Notes: generated from the sequence alone by a model not told the origin. A stretch of 64,000 nt of DNA from Primorskyibacter flagellatus (GCF_014638275.1 NZ_BMFJ01000001.1:1104338-1168337); one strand, 5' to 3'; positions 17,226 to 26,256 are shown, numbered from the stretch's first letter. Numbers and translations: made by a program.

Positions 17226-17293
17226 TGTCATCCTCGGGCTCGACCCGAGGGTCTTTCCGGCCCGAGATCCTCGGTTCAGGTCCGGGGATGACA
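17226..17293. repeat. Palindromic dispersed repeat (REP-like)
   Basis: The ends TGTCATCC and GGATGACA are perfect inverted repeats, and the arms of 25 bp match at 20 positions (TGTCATCCTCGGGCTCGACC at the left). This sequence type, beginning TGTCATCC and containing CGGGCTTGxCCCG, is one I know as a very common intergenic palindrome in alphaproteobacteria. It sits between the tsf terminator and the tag gene. Confidence 0.65.
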
Positions 17294-17310
17294 GTTCGCG
17301 AGCGGGTCGG

Positions 17311-17916
17311 TCAGGGACGGACCAGCCGGGCGCGCGCCTGATCGACCGCCTCGCGGATGCAGCAGCCCTCTGCGTGGTCGTTCAACAGGCCCATGGACTG
17401 CATGAAGGCAAACACTGTCGTGGGGCCGACGAATTTCCATCCCCGCTTCTTCATGTCCTTGCTCATCGCGATGGCGGAGGCGGAGGTGGTCATGCTCTGC
17501 GGTGTGCCGAGCTCGCCGGGATCGGGTTCGAAGGACCAGACATAGGCGGCGAGGGAGCCTTTCTCCTCCACGACCTCAAGCGCGCGGGCAGCGTTGTTGA
17601 TGACGGCTTCGATCTTGCCCCGGTGACGGATGATGCCTGCGTCCTGCAGCAGGCGTGCGATGTCCGTATCGTCGAAGGCGGCGACCGTGGCCGCGTCGAA
17701 ATTGCCGAAGGCCGCCCGGAAATTGTCCCGTTTAGCCAGGATTGTGCGCCAGCTGAGTCCGGACTGGAAGCTTTCGAGGCAGAGCTTTTCGAACAGGTGG
17801 CGGTCATCGGTGACCGGCCAGCCCCATTCGTCATCATGGTAGGGAATGAAATCTGCCGTCTGACTGACCCAGGAGCAGCGGTGTCGGCCGTCGGGGCCTT
17901 GGGCGAGGGCGGTCAT
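17311..17916 (-). CDS. tag: DNA-3-methyladenine glycosylase I
   Basis: Base-excision repair enzyme that removes 3-methyladenine from alkylated DNA. The 201-residue protein keeps the zinc-binding residues: C14 ('RCSWV'), H27 ('YHDDEWG'), H181 and C185 ('NDHAEGCC'), with the conserved spacing H-x3-C. 'ESFQSGLSWRTILAKR' is the substrate-pocket helix. The ATG at 17916 follows AGGAG; a longer start would add about 19 residues not seen in the family. It is monocistronic as far as can be seen. Confidence 0.93.
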   Translation of the reverse strand: MTALAQGPDGRHRCSWVSQTADFIPYHDDEWGWPVTDDRHLFEKLCLESFQSGLSWRTILAKRDNFRAAFGNFDAATVAAFDDTDIARLLQDAGIIRHRGKIEAVINNAARALEVVEEKGSLAAYVWSFEPDPGELGTPQSMTTSASAIAMSKDMKKRGWKFVGPTTVFAFMQSMGLLNDHAEGCCIREAVDQARARLVRP

Positions 17917-18300
17917 GCGGGCTCCTGTCCTGTTCGTCGGGATGATCCTGAGGTGGCGGACACCTGGGGTCAAGACGGGTTGAACAGCGGTCTTTGAGGC
18001 ATTGATCTTATGCAGTTTTCATATGGTACGGTTCGTTCTGCAAAGGGTGCCGACCCGAAGGCCGGCACCGCAGACTTGCCAGGGGTCCCTGATGGGGATG
18101 GTCGGACCCTTGGGGTGCCGGCACGGAGGCGGACTATACACCCCCGAACCGGCTCCGGTTTCCCGGCCGGACCGGAGAGCTCCGCAATCACGAAGGTCCG
18201 GCCCGGATGCTCCATGGCCAGAAAAGCCACCACTCACGGAACACGGCCAGATTGCCGTTTTACGTGGCGTCACGAAAGTCAGGGAATCCCTACCCAATGG
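17917..18300. other. Non-coding stretch with several strong hairpins
   Basis: About 400 bp lie between the tag and LuxR genes without a convincing gene. Three stable hairpins occur in a row: GGTGCCG (18046-18052) with CGGCACC (18063-18069); CCAGGGGTCC (18079-18088) with GGACCCTTGG (18104-18113); CTCCGGT (18153-18159) with ACCGGAG (18171-18177). A self-complementary GTGCCGGCAC at 18115-18124 could compete with the first. An open frame at 18010-18303 (97 codons) has unconvincing composition. An unannotated structured RNA or decayed sequence are both possible. Confidence 0.4.
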
Positions 18301-18322
18301 TAAAAATTTGACCTGGTGGTCA
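18301..18322 (-). terminator. Terminator overlapping the LuxR stop codon
   Basis: Read on the minus strand, TGACC-ACCA-GGTCA is followed by AATTTTTA. The first TGA of the stem is the stop codon of the LuxR-type gene, so termination and translation end coincide. Confidence 0.6.
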
Positions 18323-19129
18323 GGTTTCGAAGACGAACATCTGGTTGAGAAATGCAGCCTTCAGAACGGCTTGCGCGGTGGTGTCCACGTTCAGCGCCTC
18401 TCGGGCGAGCCGCAGATGTTTTTCCACCGTCGCGGCGGTCAGCCCCATGATGAGCGCAATGTCGGCCGTCGTCTTGCCGTCACCGACCCATTGCAGCGCC
18501 TCGCGCTGGCGTTTGGTCAGTCCGCGCGCGGGACCGGCATAGGGCAGGGTGAGGATCTTGAGATGCGCGACGTTGTTCATCACGACAATATCGCGGCCAT
18601 GCACGGACCAGGTGGCGTCAACCTCCTCCTGCGTCACGCCGGCGCGCGCGGTAAGCGCGATGGCGCCCTTGGTACGCGGCGAGATCGACTTGAAGGATAT
18701 GGAATATCCCGAGGTCACGCCGTGCTGGCGGTTGAAGTCGATGACCTTCCGCTCACTATCGGTAATGGTGCCGGAGCGCATCATCTCGCCCAGGATCGAC
18801 CAGGAGCAGGCGCCTTCGTGGTTGAGCGCCCAGTTCACCATGGGCGCGTGGAAATACAGGCCCTTGCCAAGGAAGGCGTCGGTGTAGCTTTCGTCGTGGT
18901 TGGTGAGGATGACGAAATCCTCGGGGTCGCCGAGGGAGGTCGCGGTGCGGTAGCGCGTGAACCCGTAGATCAGCCGGTCGAACCCGTAGGTCGCCATCTT
19001 GTCGCAGTGGAGCTGCCAGAGCTCCTCGATCGACTGGGCATTGGTCAGCCGTTCCAGATAATCCCGCCGCGCGGCGAGCCGGTCGCCTTCGGTCGGGTCC
19101 GGGATTTCGAGGGCGGCGGAGTCGGTCAT
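18320..19129 (-). CDS. LuxR-type regulator with autoinducer-binding domain (LuxR solo)
   Basis: Predicted quorum-sensing or plant-signal-responsive transcription factor of 269 residues. Residues about 25-185 fit the autoinducer-binding domain; the C-terminal helix-turn-helix is 'GLTKRQREALQWVGDGKTTADIALIMGLTAATVEKHLR'. No luxI-type synthase is in the window. At the position where TraR-type proteins have the invariant Asp-Pro that contacts the AHL amide, this protein appears to read 'HAP', which would remove the aspartate, although that alignment is by eye. The ligand may therefore not be a standard AHL. Its terminator overlaps the stop codon. Confidence 0.88.
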   Translation of the reverse strand: MTDSAALEIPDPTEGDRLAARRDYLERLTNAQSIEELWQLHCDKMATYGFDRLIYGFTRYRTATSLGDPEDFVILTNHDESYTDAFLGKGLYFHAPMVNWALNHEGACSWSILGEMMRSGTITDSERKVIDFNRQHGVTSGYSISFKSISPRTKGAIALTARAGVTQEEVDATWSVHGRDIVVMNNVAHLKILTLPYAGPARGLTKRQREALQWVGDGKTTADIALIMGLTAATVEKHLRLAREALNVDTTAQAVLKAAFLNQMFVFET

Positions 19130-19364
19130 GGATCCTCTTTCACTGCGCGGTGCAATTTAGGCCCACAACCTGCAACGAGTCGAGAGTGGATCACGGACCC
19201 GCGATCCGCGTGTGAGAATCGCGCAAAACTTGGCCTTATGGAGCATTCAGGTCTGCATCAATGTTACATAATACCGATTATACGATAAGGATTCGATGCT
19301 TGGCAGCCCCCCTGTGGCCACCGGAGTTGCCTGAAAAAGCATCATCTGCTATTCGGGACACCTT

Positions 19365-19378
19365 CATTTGATCAAATG
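19365..19378. promoter_or_regulatory. Perfect 14-bp palindrome before the VPLPA gene
   Basis: CATTTGATCAAATG ends 10 bp before the start codon at 19389. It could be an operator or an mRNA hairpin that hides the ribosome binding site. Confidence 0.45.
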
Positions 19379-19388
19379 GGTATTCCCG

Positions 19389-19985
19389 ATGAAACTTCTT
19401 CTTTCCACCACTGCCGTTCTTCTTGTGTCTTCTGTCGCCGCAATGGCGGTGCCCGTGGCCAGCGGGACGCTCTCCGGCTCCTTCCATTACAAGAAGACCG
19501 CGAAGTCCTTTGAAATGACCGGCACCGACAACTTTGTCGCGATCTTTGCCGATCTCGCTCCGGTGCGGGATTACACGCTGACCTTCGACATCGACGTCTT
19601 CAACGTGACGCACGATGTGCAGAACATCAATTATCCCGACGGAATGTACGACGACACGGTTGCGCTTGGCGTCTTCAGCGTCGGAACGCTGGCGGCGCTG
19701 AGCCTGCCGCAGACCTACATGGGCGTCACGGCGTCGGGCACCTGGTCGGGTACACCGGTCACCGGTGGCGTGAACCTGACCTACGACCTGAAGTTCCAGG
19801 GCGATCCGGTGGACGACTTTGTCGAGGCCCTCGGCTACAACCTTGCCTACGTGACCAGCGGTGCGGTCGGCGACTATACCATCAGCTTCACGCTGGACGG
19901 AGTCGCTGTGCCGCTGCCGGCCTCCCTGCCCCTGTTGCTGGCGGGTGTCGGCGGGCTTGGGCTGCTGCGGCGGCGCAAGGGCTGA
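19389..19985 (+). CDS. VPLPA-CTERM sorting-domain secreted protein
   Basis: Exported protein of 198 residues with signal peptide 1-22 (ends 'SVAAMA') and a C-terminal tripartite sorting signal: VPLPASLPLLL, a hydrophobic helix and a basic RRRKG tail. This is the VPLPA variant of PEP-CTERM signals, handled by an exosortase, and the whole family is typical of marine Rhodobacterales. The middle is beta-rich with no recognised domain. The ATG at 19389 is preferred over an upstream start because it begins the signal peptide. No exosortase or polysaccharide locus is in the window. Confidence 0.85.
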   Translation: MKLLLSTTAVLLVSSVAAMAVPVASGTLSGSFHYKKTAKSFEMTGTDNFVAIFADLAPVRDYTLTFDIDVFNVTHDVQNINYPDGMYDDTVALGVFSVGTLAALSLPQTYMGVTASGTWSGTPVTGGVNLTYDLKFQGDPVDDFVEALGYNLAYVTSGAVGDYTISFTLDGVAVPLPASLPLLLAGVGGLGLLRRRKG

Positions 19986-19996
19986 TCCGGAAACAT

Positions 19997-20030
19997 GAAG
20001 GGCGGCACCCGGTGCCGCCCTTCGCTTTAT
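19997..20030. terminator. Bidirectional terminator between VPLPA gene and phoB
   Basis: GAAGGGCGGCA (19997-20007) pairs perfectly with TGCCGCCCTTC (20013-20023) around CCCGG. The T tract is short on both strands, but position between two converging stops supports the role. Confidence 0.7.
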
Positions 20031-20719
20031 CCTAGCGCGTAACCGGCGCCACGGACCGTGCGTAGCGGGTCGTCGCCGCCATGCTGGCAGAGCGCCTTGC
20101 GCAGGCGGCCGATGTGGACGTCCACGGTACGCGTATCGACATAGATGTCGCGGCCCCAGACCCGGTCGAGCAGTTGTTCGCGGCTCCAGACGCGGCCGGG
20201 CTTTTCCATGAAGGTGGTGAGCAGACGGAATTCCGTCGGGCCCAGCTTCAGGACGTTGCCCTGGCGCGTCACGCGGTGCGTTTCGCTGTCCAGCACGATG
20301 CCTTCGTATTCCAGCCGCTCGCCAACCGTCGACGGACGGGTGCGGCGCAGCTGCGCGCGCACGCGGGCCATCAGTTCGATGACGGAATATGGCTTTATGA
20401 CATAGTCGTCGGCGCCGGTTTCAAGGCCCCTCACCCGGTCGACTTCCTCGGACCGGGCAGAGAGCATGATGATCGGCACGCCGCGCGTCTCGTTGCGCAT
20501 CTTGAGCTGGCGGCAGACCTCGATGCCGGAGACGGAGGGCAGCATCCAGTCGAGAACGATGATGTCCGGCGCGGCCTCGTCGACCAGCATCAGGGCTTCT
20601 TCACCGTTTTCGGCGCGCGTCACGCGAAAGCCCTCGGCCTCAAGATTATAGGCCAGGACTTCGCGCTGCGCCGGTTCGTCTTCCACAACCAGAACGGTCG
20701 GTTGGTTGGGCATTCCCAT
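20027..20719 (-). CDS. phoB: Phosphate regulon response regulator PhoB
   Basis: OmpR-type transcription factor, 230 residues: a receiver domain with phospho-acceptor D57 ('IIVLDWMLP') and K in 'DDYVIKPYS', then a winged-helix DNA-binding domain ending 'DVHIGRLRKAL...TVRGAGYAL'. PhoB activates Pho-box promoters under phosphate limitation. It is the last gene of the pst-pho cluster, 14 bp after phoU. Two ATGs (20719 and 20713) are possible; the first has GGAAAG upstream. Confidence 0.95.
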   Translation of the reverse strand: MGMPNQPTVLVVEDEPAQREVLAYNLEAEGFRVTRAENGEEALMLVDEAAPDIIVLDWMLPSVSGIEVCRQLKMRNETRGVPIIMLSARSEEVDRVRGLETGADDYVIKPYSVIELMARVRAQLRRTRPSTVGERLEYEGIVLDSETHRVTRQGNVLKLGPTEFRLLTTFMEKPGRVWSREQLLDRVWGRDIYVDTRTVDVHIGRLRKALCQHGGDDPLRTVRGAGYALG

Positions 20720-20733
20720 GTCTTTCCAGTATC

Positions 20734-21447
20734 TCAGCTAGGGGCCAGCGTCCGGTCGGTCGAGGTGACGTCCTGTTTCGGACGATCCTCGGGCGCGTCG
20801 CCGGTGACGAGGTAGACCACCTGTTCCGCGATGGAGGTCACGTGATCCCCCATGCGTTCGGTGTTCTTGGCCATGAAATGCAGGTGCATGCAGGCGGTGA
20901 TGTTGCGCGGGTCTTCCATCATGAAGGTCAGGAATTCGCGGAACAGTGCGTTGTACATCTGGTCGACGTCGGCGTCGCGGGCGATCACGTCCTGCGCCTT
21001 GGCGACGTCGCGCTGGATGTAGCTGTCGAGCGCGTCCTTCAGCATCTCGTTCACCTCGCGCGCCATGCGGCGCAGCGCGGCGTTGGACCCGGCGATCTGG
21101 CTCATCTGGCTCAGGATCGAGGTCCGCTTGGCCATGTTCTTGGCGTAGTCGCCGATGCGTTCGAGGTTGGCCGAGATCTTCATGACCGACAGGACGATGC
21201 GCAGGTCGCCTGCGGTCGGGGCGCGGAGCGCGATAAGCCGCGCGGCGTCTTCGTTGATCATCTCTTCCAGGGCGTCGATGGCCTTGTCCCCTGCCCTGAC
21301 CTTTTCAGCCAGTTCCTCGTCACGGGTGTCCAGCGACTGTGCGGCGTCGAGAATGGCGGCTTCGACAAGCCCGCCCATCTTCATGATCTTGGCCTGGATG
21401 GCTTCGAGGTCGCGGTCGAATGCGGATGCGATGTGCTGCTCTGCCAT
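20734..21447 (-). CDS. phoU: Phosphate signalling protein PhoU
   Basis: Negative modulator linking the Pst transporter to PhoR. The 237-residue protein has two copies of the PhoU three-helix repeat, each with the metal-binding pattern: 'ANLERIGDYAKNMAKR' in the first and 'KNTERMGDHVTSIAEQ' in the second. The ATG at 21447 begins MAEQHIASAFD, the alphaproteobacterial family start. It follows pstB by 28 bp. Confidence 0.95.
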   Translation of the reverse strand: MAEQHIASAFDRDLEAIQAKIMKMGGLVEAAILDAAQSLDTRDEELAEKVRAGDKAIDALEEMINEDAARLIALRAPTAGDLRIVLSVMKISANLERIGDYAKNMAKRTSILSQMSQIAGSNAALRRMAREVNEMLKDALDSYIQRDVAKAQDVIARDADVDQMYNALFREFLTFMMEDPRNITACMHLHFMAKNTERMGDHVTSIAEQVVYLVTGDAPEDRPKQDVTSTDRTLAPS

Positions 21448-21475
21448 GGTGTCCTCCGTTTCGGGCTGGGCCCGG

Positions 21476-22273
21476 TCAGCCGATGCGGCCGGTGATGTAG
21501 CTTTCGGTGCGCGGATCGACAGGGTTGGTGAAGATCTGGCCCGTCTCGCCGTATTCCACAAGGTTGCCGAGGTGGAAGAAGGCCGTTTTCTGCGACACGC
21601 GCGCGGCCTGCTGCATGGAGTGGGTCACGATGACGACGGAGTAGTTCTCGCGCAGTTCGTCGATCAGCTCCTCCACCTGGCCGGTGGCGATCGGGTCGAG
21701 CGCGGAACAGGGTTCGTCCATCAGCAGGACTTCGGGTTCCGTGGCCACGGCGCGGGCGATGCACAGACGCTGCTGCTGGCCGCCGGAGAGACCGGTGCCG
21801 GGGGCGTGCAGGCGGTCCTTCACCTCGTTCCATATGGCGCCACGGCGGAGCGACTTTTCGACGATCTCGTCGAGGTCCGCCTTGTTCTTGGCGAGGCCGT
21901 GGATGCGGGGGCCGTAGGCGATGTTGTCGTAGATCGACTTGGGGAAGGGGTTCGGCTTCTGGAACACCATGCCGACCTTGGCGCGCAGCTGCACGGGGTC
22001 GACCTTGGGATCGTAGATGTCCTCTCCGTCCAGCAGGATTTCGCCCTTAACACGGCAGACGTCGATGGTGTCGTTCATCCGGTTCAGGCAACGCAGGAAG
22101 GTGGACTTCCCGCAGCCCGAGGGGCCGATGAAGGCGGTGACGGTCTTGTCTTCGATCTGAACGTCCACGTCCTTGATGGCGTGGGTGTCGCCGTAGAAGA
22201 CCTGGACCTTGTTGGCCGCGATCTTCGTGCTCTTCTGATTCACTTTCTGCTCCGATGCGGGTGCGTCGTACAT
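21476..22273 (-). CDS. pstB: Phosphate ABC transporter ATP-binding protein PstB
   Basis: ATPase that energises high-affinity phosphate uptake. Walker A is GPSGCGKST, the signature is '[14 protein letters not shown]' and Walker B is '[12 protein letters not shown]'; '[14 protein letters not shown]' is PstB-specific. I chose the ATG at 22273 (MYDAPASEQ) because GGGAGA lies at the right distance upstream, giving 265 residues. An ATG at 22288 that overlaps the pstA stop is also possible. Confidence 0.94.
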   Translation of the reverse strand: MYDAPASEQKVNQKSTKIAANKVQVFYGDTHAIKDVDVQIEDKTVTAFIGPSGCGKSTFLRCLNRMNDTIDVCRVKGEILLDGEDIYDPKVDPVQLRAKVGMVFQKPNPFPKSIYDNIAYGPRIHGLAKNKADLDEIVEKSLRRGAIWNEVKDRLHAPGTGLSGGQQQRLCIARAVATEPEVLLMDEPCSALDPIATGQVEELIDELRENYSVVIVTHSMQQAARVSQKTAFFHLGNLVEYGETGQIFTNPVDPRTESYITGRIG

Positions 22274-22289
22274 AACTGTGTCTCCCATA

Positions 22290-23651
22290 TTACCACCGGC
22301 GCTCAAAGCGGCGACGCAGGATGATTGCGATGATGTTCATGGTCATGAGGAAGGCGAGAAGGATGATGATCCCGCCCCATGCCCGTTCATAATAAGCCGG
22401 ATCGGCGCGTTTGGCCCATTCGTAAATCTGCGCGGGCATGGCGGAGTTCGGCGACAGGAAGCCCGCGGCGATCCCGTCCGGCGCGTTCGACGCGATGAAG
22501 CCGACCATCCCGATCAGCAGCAGTGGCGCGGTTTCACCAAGCGCCTGCGCGAGGCCGATGATCGTGCCGGTCAGGATGCCGGGCATGGCCAGCGGCAGGA
22601 CGTGGTGGAAGACCGACTGCATCTTGGAGGCCCCTACCCCAAGCGCGGCGTCGCGGATCGACGGCGGCACGGCCTTGAGCGAGGCGCGGGTCGAGATGAT
22701 GATCGTCGGCAGGGTCATCAGGGTCAGCACCAGTCCCCCGACCAGCGGCGCGGACTGCGGCAATTCGACGAACTGGATGAAGACCGCCAGGCCGAGGATG
22801 CCGAAGACGATGGAGGGCACTGCGGCGAGGTTGGAGATATTCACCTCGATCAGGTCGGTCCATTTGTTCTTGGGCGCGAATTCCTCAAGATAGATCGACG
22901 CGGCGACGCCGATCGGCAGGGACAGGAACAGCACCACCAGCATCATGAAGAACGAGCCGATCATGGAGACCCCGATCCCGGCCTGTTCGGGGCGGGATTC
23001 CGAGGCGTCGGCGCCGAAGATGAAGGCCCAGTTGAAGCTGCGCTTCATCTGGCCGCTTTCGGTCAGCGCGTCGGAGACGTCGAGGTGTTCCGCATCGAGG
23101 TTCTTGTCGCGAACAAGGCTTTCGCGGGTCACGCGGCCCTTGAAATAGCCGTCGACGCGGGAGGAGGCGAGCACACGGAATTCCACTGTCTTGCCGATGG
23201 CGTCGGGGTGGGAGATCACGTAGTCACGGATCTGCCCGACGGCGGAGGCGGAGACGAGCTTTTCGACATCCGCCGGCTTCTCGAACGGGTTTTCTATGCC
23301 CGCATCGGCCAGCATCGTGGTCAGCCCGTCGACGAGCAGCGGCTTGTAGCCGAAGGTTGAGACCTTCTTGATCTCCTCGATGTCGCGGTTGCCGGTCTTG
23401 TCGAGCTTTTCCTCGACCAGTTCGACGGGAACCGAGATGAAGGTCTGCGTGAAGGCCGGGATCCCGTTCCGGAAGATCGCGATCAGCAGGAAGACCAGGA
23501 AAATCAGGCCCACGGAGACGGCGGCGATGCCATAGGCGCGGAACCGGGCCTCGGCGGCGTTGCGGCGGCGGACACGGGAGTCCAGCGTCAGCAGCGACGA
23601 CTTCGGGGCGGCGTGCGGCATGGCGCCGGGGGTGGAGGTCGCGTCGGTCAT
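22290..23651 (-). CDS. pstA: Phosphate ABC transporter permease PstA
   Basis: Inner-membrane permease of 453 residues. The N-terminal third (DUF3333-type) has one transmembrane helix ('[17 protein letters not shown]') and a periplasmic insert. The permease domain starts near residue 225, with the EAA-type loop '[27 protein letters not shown]'. This long PstA is standard in Rhodobacteraceae. It overlaps the end of pstC by 4 bp (ATGA), so the two permease subunits are translationally coupled. Confidence 0.94.
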   Translation of the reverse strand: MTDATSTPGAMPHAAPKSSLLTLDSRVRRRNAAEARFRAYGIAAVSVGLIFLVFLLIAIFRNGIPAFTQTFISVPVELVEEKLDKTGNRDIEEIKKVSTFGYKPLLVDGLTTMLADAGIENPFEKPADVEKLVSASAVGQIRDYVISHPDAIGKTVEFRVLASSRVDGYFKGRVTRESLVRDKNLDAEHLDVSDALTESGQMKRSFNWAFIFGADASESRPEQAGIGVSMIGSFFMMLVVLFLSLPIGVAASIYLEEFAPKNKWTDLIEVNISNLAAVPSIVFGILGLAVFIQFVELPQSAPLVGGLVLTLMTLPTIIISTRASLKAVPPSIRDAALGVGASKMQSVFHHVLPLAMPGILTGTIIGLAQALGETAPLLLIGMVGFIASNAPDGIAAGFLSPNSAMPAQIYEWAKRADPAYYERAWGGIIILLAFLMTMNIIAIILRRRFERRW

Positions 23652-25120
23652 TCGTATTGCTCCCGGTACTTGCGCACGATCCAGAGGGCGAAGATGTTGA
23701 GGCCGAGGGTGATGACGAAGAGCGTCATGCCCAGGGCAAAGGCGACGAGGGCTTCGGGCGAGGCGAAATCCGCGTCCCCGGTCAGCTGGCTGACGATCTT
23801 GGCGGTCACGGTTGTCATCGCCTCGAACGGGTTGAGCGAGAGCCTTGCCGCGGCCCCTGCCCCGAGCACCACGATCATCGTTTCACCGATGGCGCGGGAG
23901 GCGGCGAGGAGGATCGCGCCGACGATGCCCGGAAGCGCGGCGGGCAGGACCACCTGCTTGATGGTTTCCGATTTCGTCGCACCGAGGCCGAGGGACCCGT
24001 CACGCATCGCCTGCGGCACCGCGTTGATGATGTCGTCCGAAAGCGAGGAGACGAAGGGGATCAGCATGATGCCCATGACAAGACCCGCGGTCATCACCGC
24101 CGTGCCGCCGCCCATCCACTGGACGCCAAGCGCGCCGTCGCGGCCAAAGATCGCGACCAGCGCCGGGCCGACCGTCAGCAGGGCGAAGAGACCGTAGACG
24201 ATGGTCGGGATCCCGGCCAGCACCTCGAGCAGCGGCTTGGCGAAGGCGCGCACCGCGGGGGACGCGTATTCGGAGAGGTACACCGCCGCAAAGAGCCCGA
24301 TCGGCACCGCCACCGCCAGCGCGATGAGAGAGATGTAGAAGGTGCCCCAGAACAGAGGCAGGATTCCGAGGTCCGATCCGCCGCCGAAGGAGGGCGACCA
24401 GGTCAGGCCGAAGAAGAATTCGGTCCAGGGGTAGAGCTTGAAGAATTCGACCGTGTTGAAGACCAGCGACAGGACGATGCCCACGGTGGTCAGGATGGCG
24501 ATGGAGGCGGCGAAGACCAGCATCGACAGGAGCACGCGCTCCACCACGTTGCGGGCGCGGAAATCCCTGTCGGTGCGCATGTAGGCGTAGCCGAAGCCGG
24601 CAGCGGCAAGCGCCAGCACCAGCACGGCGCGGATCAGGTTGCCGGTGGCGTTCATGGCGCGGTAGCTCTGTGCAGCGGTCAGAACTTCGCGCTGCACGTC
24701 GGAGCCGAGCGCGACACCGACAGAGCCGAGGCGCTCACGGATGTTGGTGAATTCGGTCCGGATCGACCCGGCCTGTTCGGAGGTCAGCGCCCCCCGCTCC
24801 ACCGCGAGGTCGAGCCCGTTCGCCACCCGGCGCACATCGGACATGATGAGATTCAGCGCACCGGCGTCGGTGTAGGTTTCCTCGGGGATCATGGTCTTGA
24901 CCGAGCGTTCGATCACGATCGGCTGCGCGATCAGCCAGAGCACCAGAAGGCCAAGCGCGGGCACGAGGACGGAGAGGGAGACGTTGTAGCCGTAGTAGGC
25001 GGGCAGCGAGTGCAGATGGCGGCTGTCGCCGCCGGCAGAGGCCATCGCCCGCTGGCGACCGAGGACGTATCCGACGGCGGCAAGGGCCAGTACGATAATC
25101 AGGATCCAGAATGCCGACAT
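23648..25120 (-). CDS. pstC: Phosphate ABC transporter permease PstC
   Basis: Partner permease of PstA, 490 residues. About 190 N-terminal residues hold extra membrane helices and a periplasmic segment. The permease core follows, with 'YLSEYASPAVRAFAKPLLEVLAGIPTIVYGLFAL' and the EAA loop 'SLGLGATKSETIKQVVLPAALPGIVGA'. The extended N-terminus is usual in alphaproteobacteria. It is separated from pstS by 95 bp that form two hairpins. Confidence 0.94.
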   Translation of the reverse strand: MSAFWILIIVLALAAVGYVLGRQRAMASAGGDSRHLHSLPAYYGYNVSLSVLVPALGLLVLWLIAQPIVIERSVKTMIPEETYTDAGALNLIMSDVRRVANGLDLAVERGALTSEQAGSIRTEFTNIRERLGSVGVALGSDVQREVLTAAQSYRAMNATGNLIRAVLVLALAAAGFGYAYMRTDRDFRARNVVERVLLSMLVFAASIAILTTVGIVLSLVFNTVEFFKLYPWTEFFFGLTWSPSFGGGSDLGILPLFWGTFYISLIALAVAVPIGLFAAVYLSEYASPAVRAFAKPLLEVLAGIPTIVYGLFALLTVGPALVAIFGRDGALGVQWMGGGTAVMTAGLVMGIMLIPFVSSLSDDIINAVPQAMRDGSLGLGATKSETIKQVVLPAALPGIVGAILLAASRAIGETMIVVLGAGAAARLSLNPFEAMTTVTAKIVSQLTGDADFASPEALVAFALGMTLFVITLGLNIFALWIVRKYREQYE

Positions 25121-25155
25121 TGGATAAGTTCCCGAAACTGAAGGGGATGAGCTGA

Positions 25156-25207
25156 CCGGCCGATATGCGGCCGGAGGGGTCGGGGCGGCGCGTGCTGCGC
25201 CGCCCCG
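25156..25207 (-). promoter_or_regulatory. Twin hairpins between pstS and pstC
   Basis: CCGGCCG (25156-25162) pairs with CGGCCGG (25168-25174), and CGGGGCGGCGC (25181-25191) pairs with GCGCCGCCCCG (25197-25207). Both are perfect and lack a T run, which suits a partial terminator or 3' stabiliser that keeps PstS more abundant than the permease. Confidence 0.65.
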
Positions 25208-25215
25208 GGGCCGAA

Positions 25216-26256
25216 TTACATGTTCGAACCCATGGTCTTTTCTTCGGCAACCATCGACTGGGTGCCTGCCAGTTCCGGATCGGAAACCAGGCCGTACTCG
25301 GACAGCGGGCCGGAGGGGCCTGCCATGTCGTCGGAGACGAAGAATTCAGCGTATTCCTTCAGGCCCGGAACCACACCGATATGCGCTTTCTTCACGTAGA
25401 AGTAGAGCGGGCGGGAGACCGGGTAGTCGCCCGATGCGATGGTTTCGGTCTTCGGCTCGACGCCGGACATGGTGGCGACCTTCAGCTTGTCGGTGTTGTT
25501 CTCGTAGAACGCCAGACCGAACACGCCGATGCCATTGGCGTTGCTGTCGATGCGCGCCAGGGTTTCGGTGTAGTCGCCGTCGATGTCGACCGACTTGCCG
25601 TCGGTGCGCAGTTCCATGCAGGCCTTGTCGGCTGCCTTGTCGTCCATGCCGGAGGCCTTGAAGGCTTCGAGCGCGCCGGTGGCTTCGCAGCCAGCGTGGA
25701 TGACCTTTTCGTCGAACACTTCACGGGTGCCGTGCTTGGTGCCCGGAACGAAGGCCAGGATGGCTTCGGAGGGCAGGTCGGCGTTGAAATCGGACCACTG
25801 GTTGTGCGGGTTCGGGGCGATCTTGCCGTCGACCAGAACGTTGGCGGCCAGCGCGTTGAACAGGTCGGCGGGTTCGAACGCGGTGTACTCCGGGCCGTTC
25901 AGCTGGGATGCGAAGACGATCCCGTCGTAGCCGATCTTGACTTCGATGATGTCGGTCACGCCGGCTTCGGCGCAGGCCTTGATCTCGCTGTCCTTGATCT
26001 TGCGCGACGCGTTGGCGACGTCGATGGTGTTTTCGCCCACGCCTTCGCAGAAGCGCTTCAGGCCGGCGGAGGAGCCGCCGGATTCCACGACCGGGGTCGG
26101 GAAGTCGAAGTTTTCACCGAACGCTTCTGCAACGATCGAGGCATAGGGCAGAACGGTGGAGGAACCGGCAACCTGCACCTGATCACGGGCGGCTGCGGCG
26201 GTTGCGGAAACGGCTGCGATCGCCAGGGCAGAGGCGGTCAGTTTCATCATGGACAT
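25216..26256 (-). CDS. pstS: Phosphate-binding protein PstS
   Basis: Periplasmic high-affinity phosphate receptor, 346 residues. The signal peptide is at 1-23 (ends 'ATAAAA'); the mature protein begins near RDQVQVAGSSTVLPY, with the phosphate-contacting GSST motif, and later has 'ESGGSSAGLKRFC' and 'GTKHGTREVF'. The ATG at 26256 follows GGGAG. A Pho box lies 80-110 bp upstream, so this gene starts the PhoB-controlled transcript pstSCAB-phoU-phoB. Confidence 0.95.
   Translation of the reverse strand: MSMMKLTASALAIAAVSATAAAARDQVQVAGSSTVLPYASIVAEAFGENFDFPTPVVESGGSSAGLKRFCEGVGENTIDVANASRKIKDSEIKACAEAGVTDIIEVKIGYDGIVFASQLNGPEYTAFEPADLFNALAANVLVDGKIAPNPHNQWSDFNADLPSEAILAFVPGTKHGTREVFDEKVIHAGCEATGALEAFKASGMDDKAADKACMELRTDGKSVDIDGDYTETLARIDSNANGIGVFGLAFYENNTDKLKVATMSGVEPKTETIASGDYPVSRPLYFYVKKAHIGVVPGLKEYAEFFVSDDMAGPSGPLSEYGLVSDPELAGTQSMVAEEKTMGSNM

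Noticed and set aside
18010..18303. 97-codon open frame between tag and the LuxR gene
   Set aside because: No ribosome binding site or family resemblance, high Arg/Pro/Gly content, and it crosses three hairpins. It is more likely non-coding.
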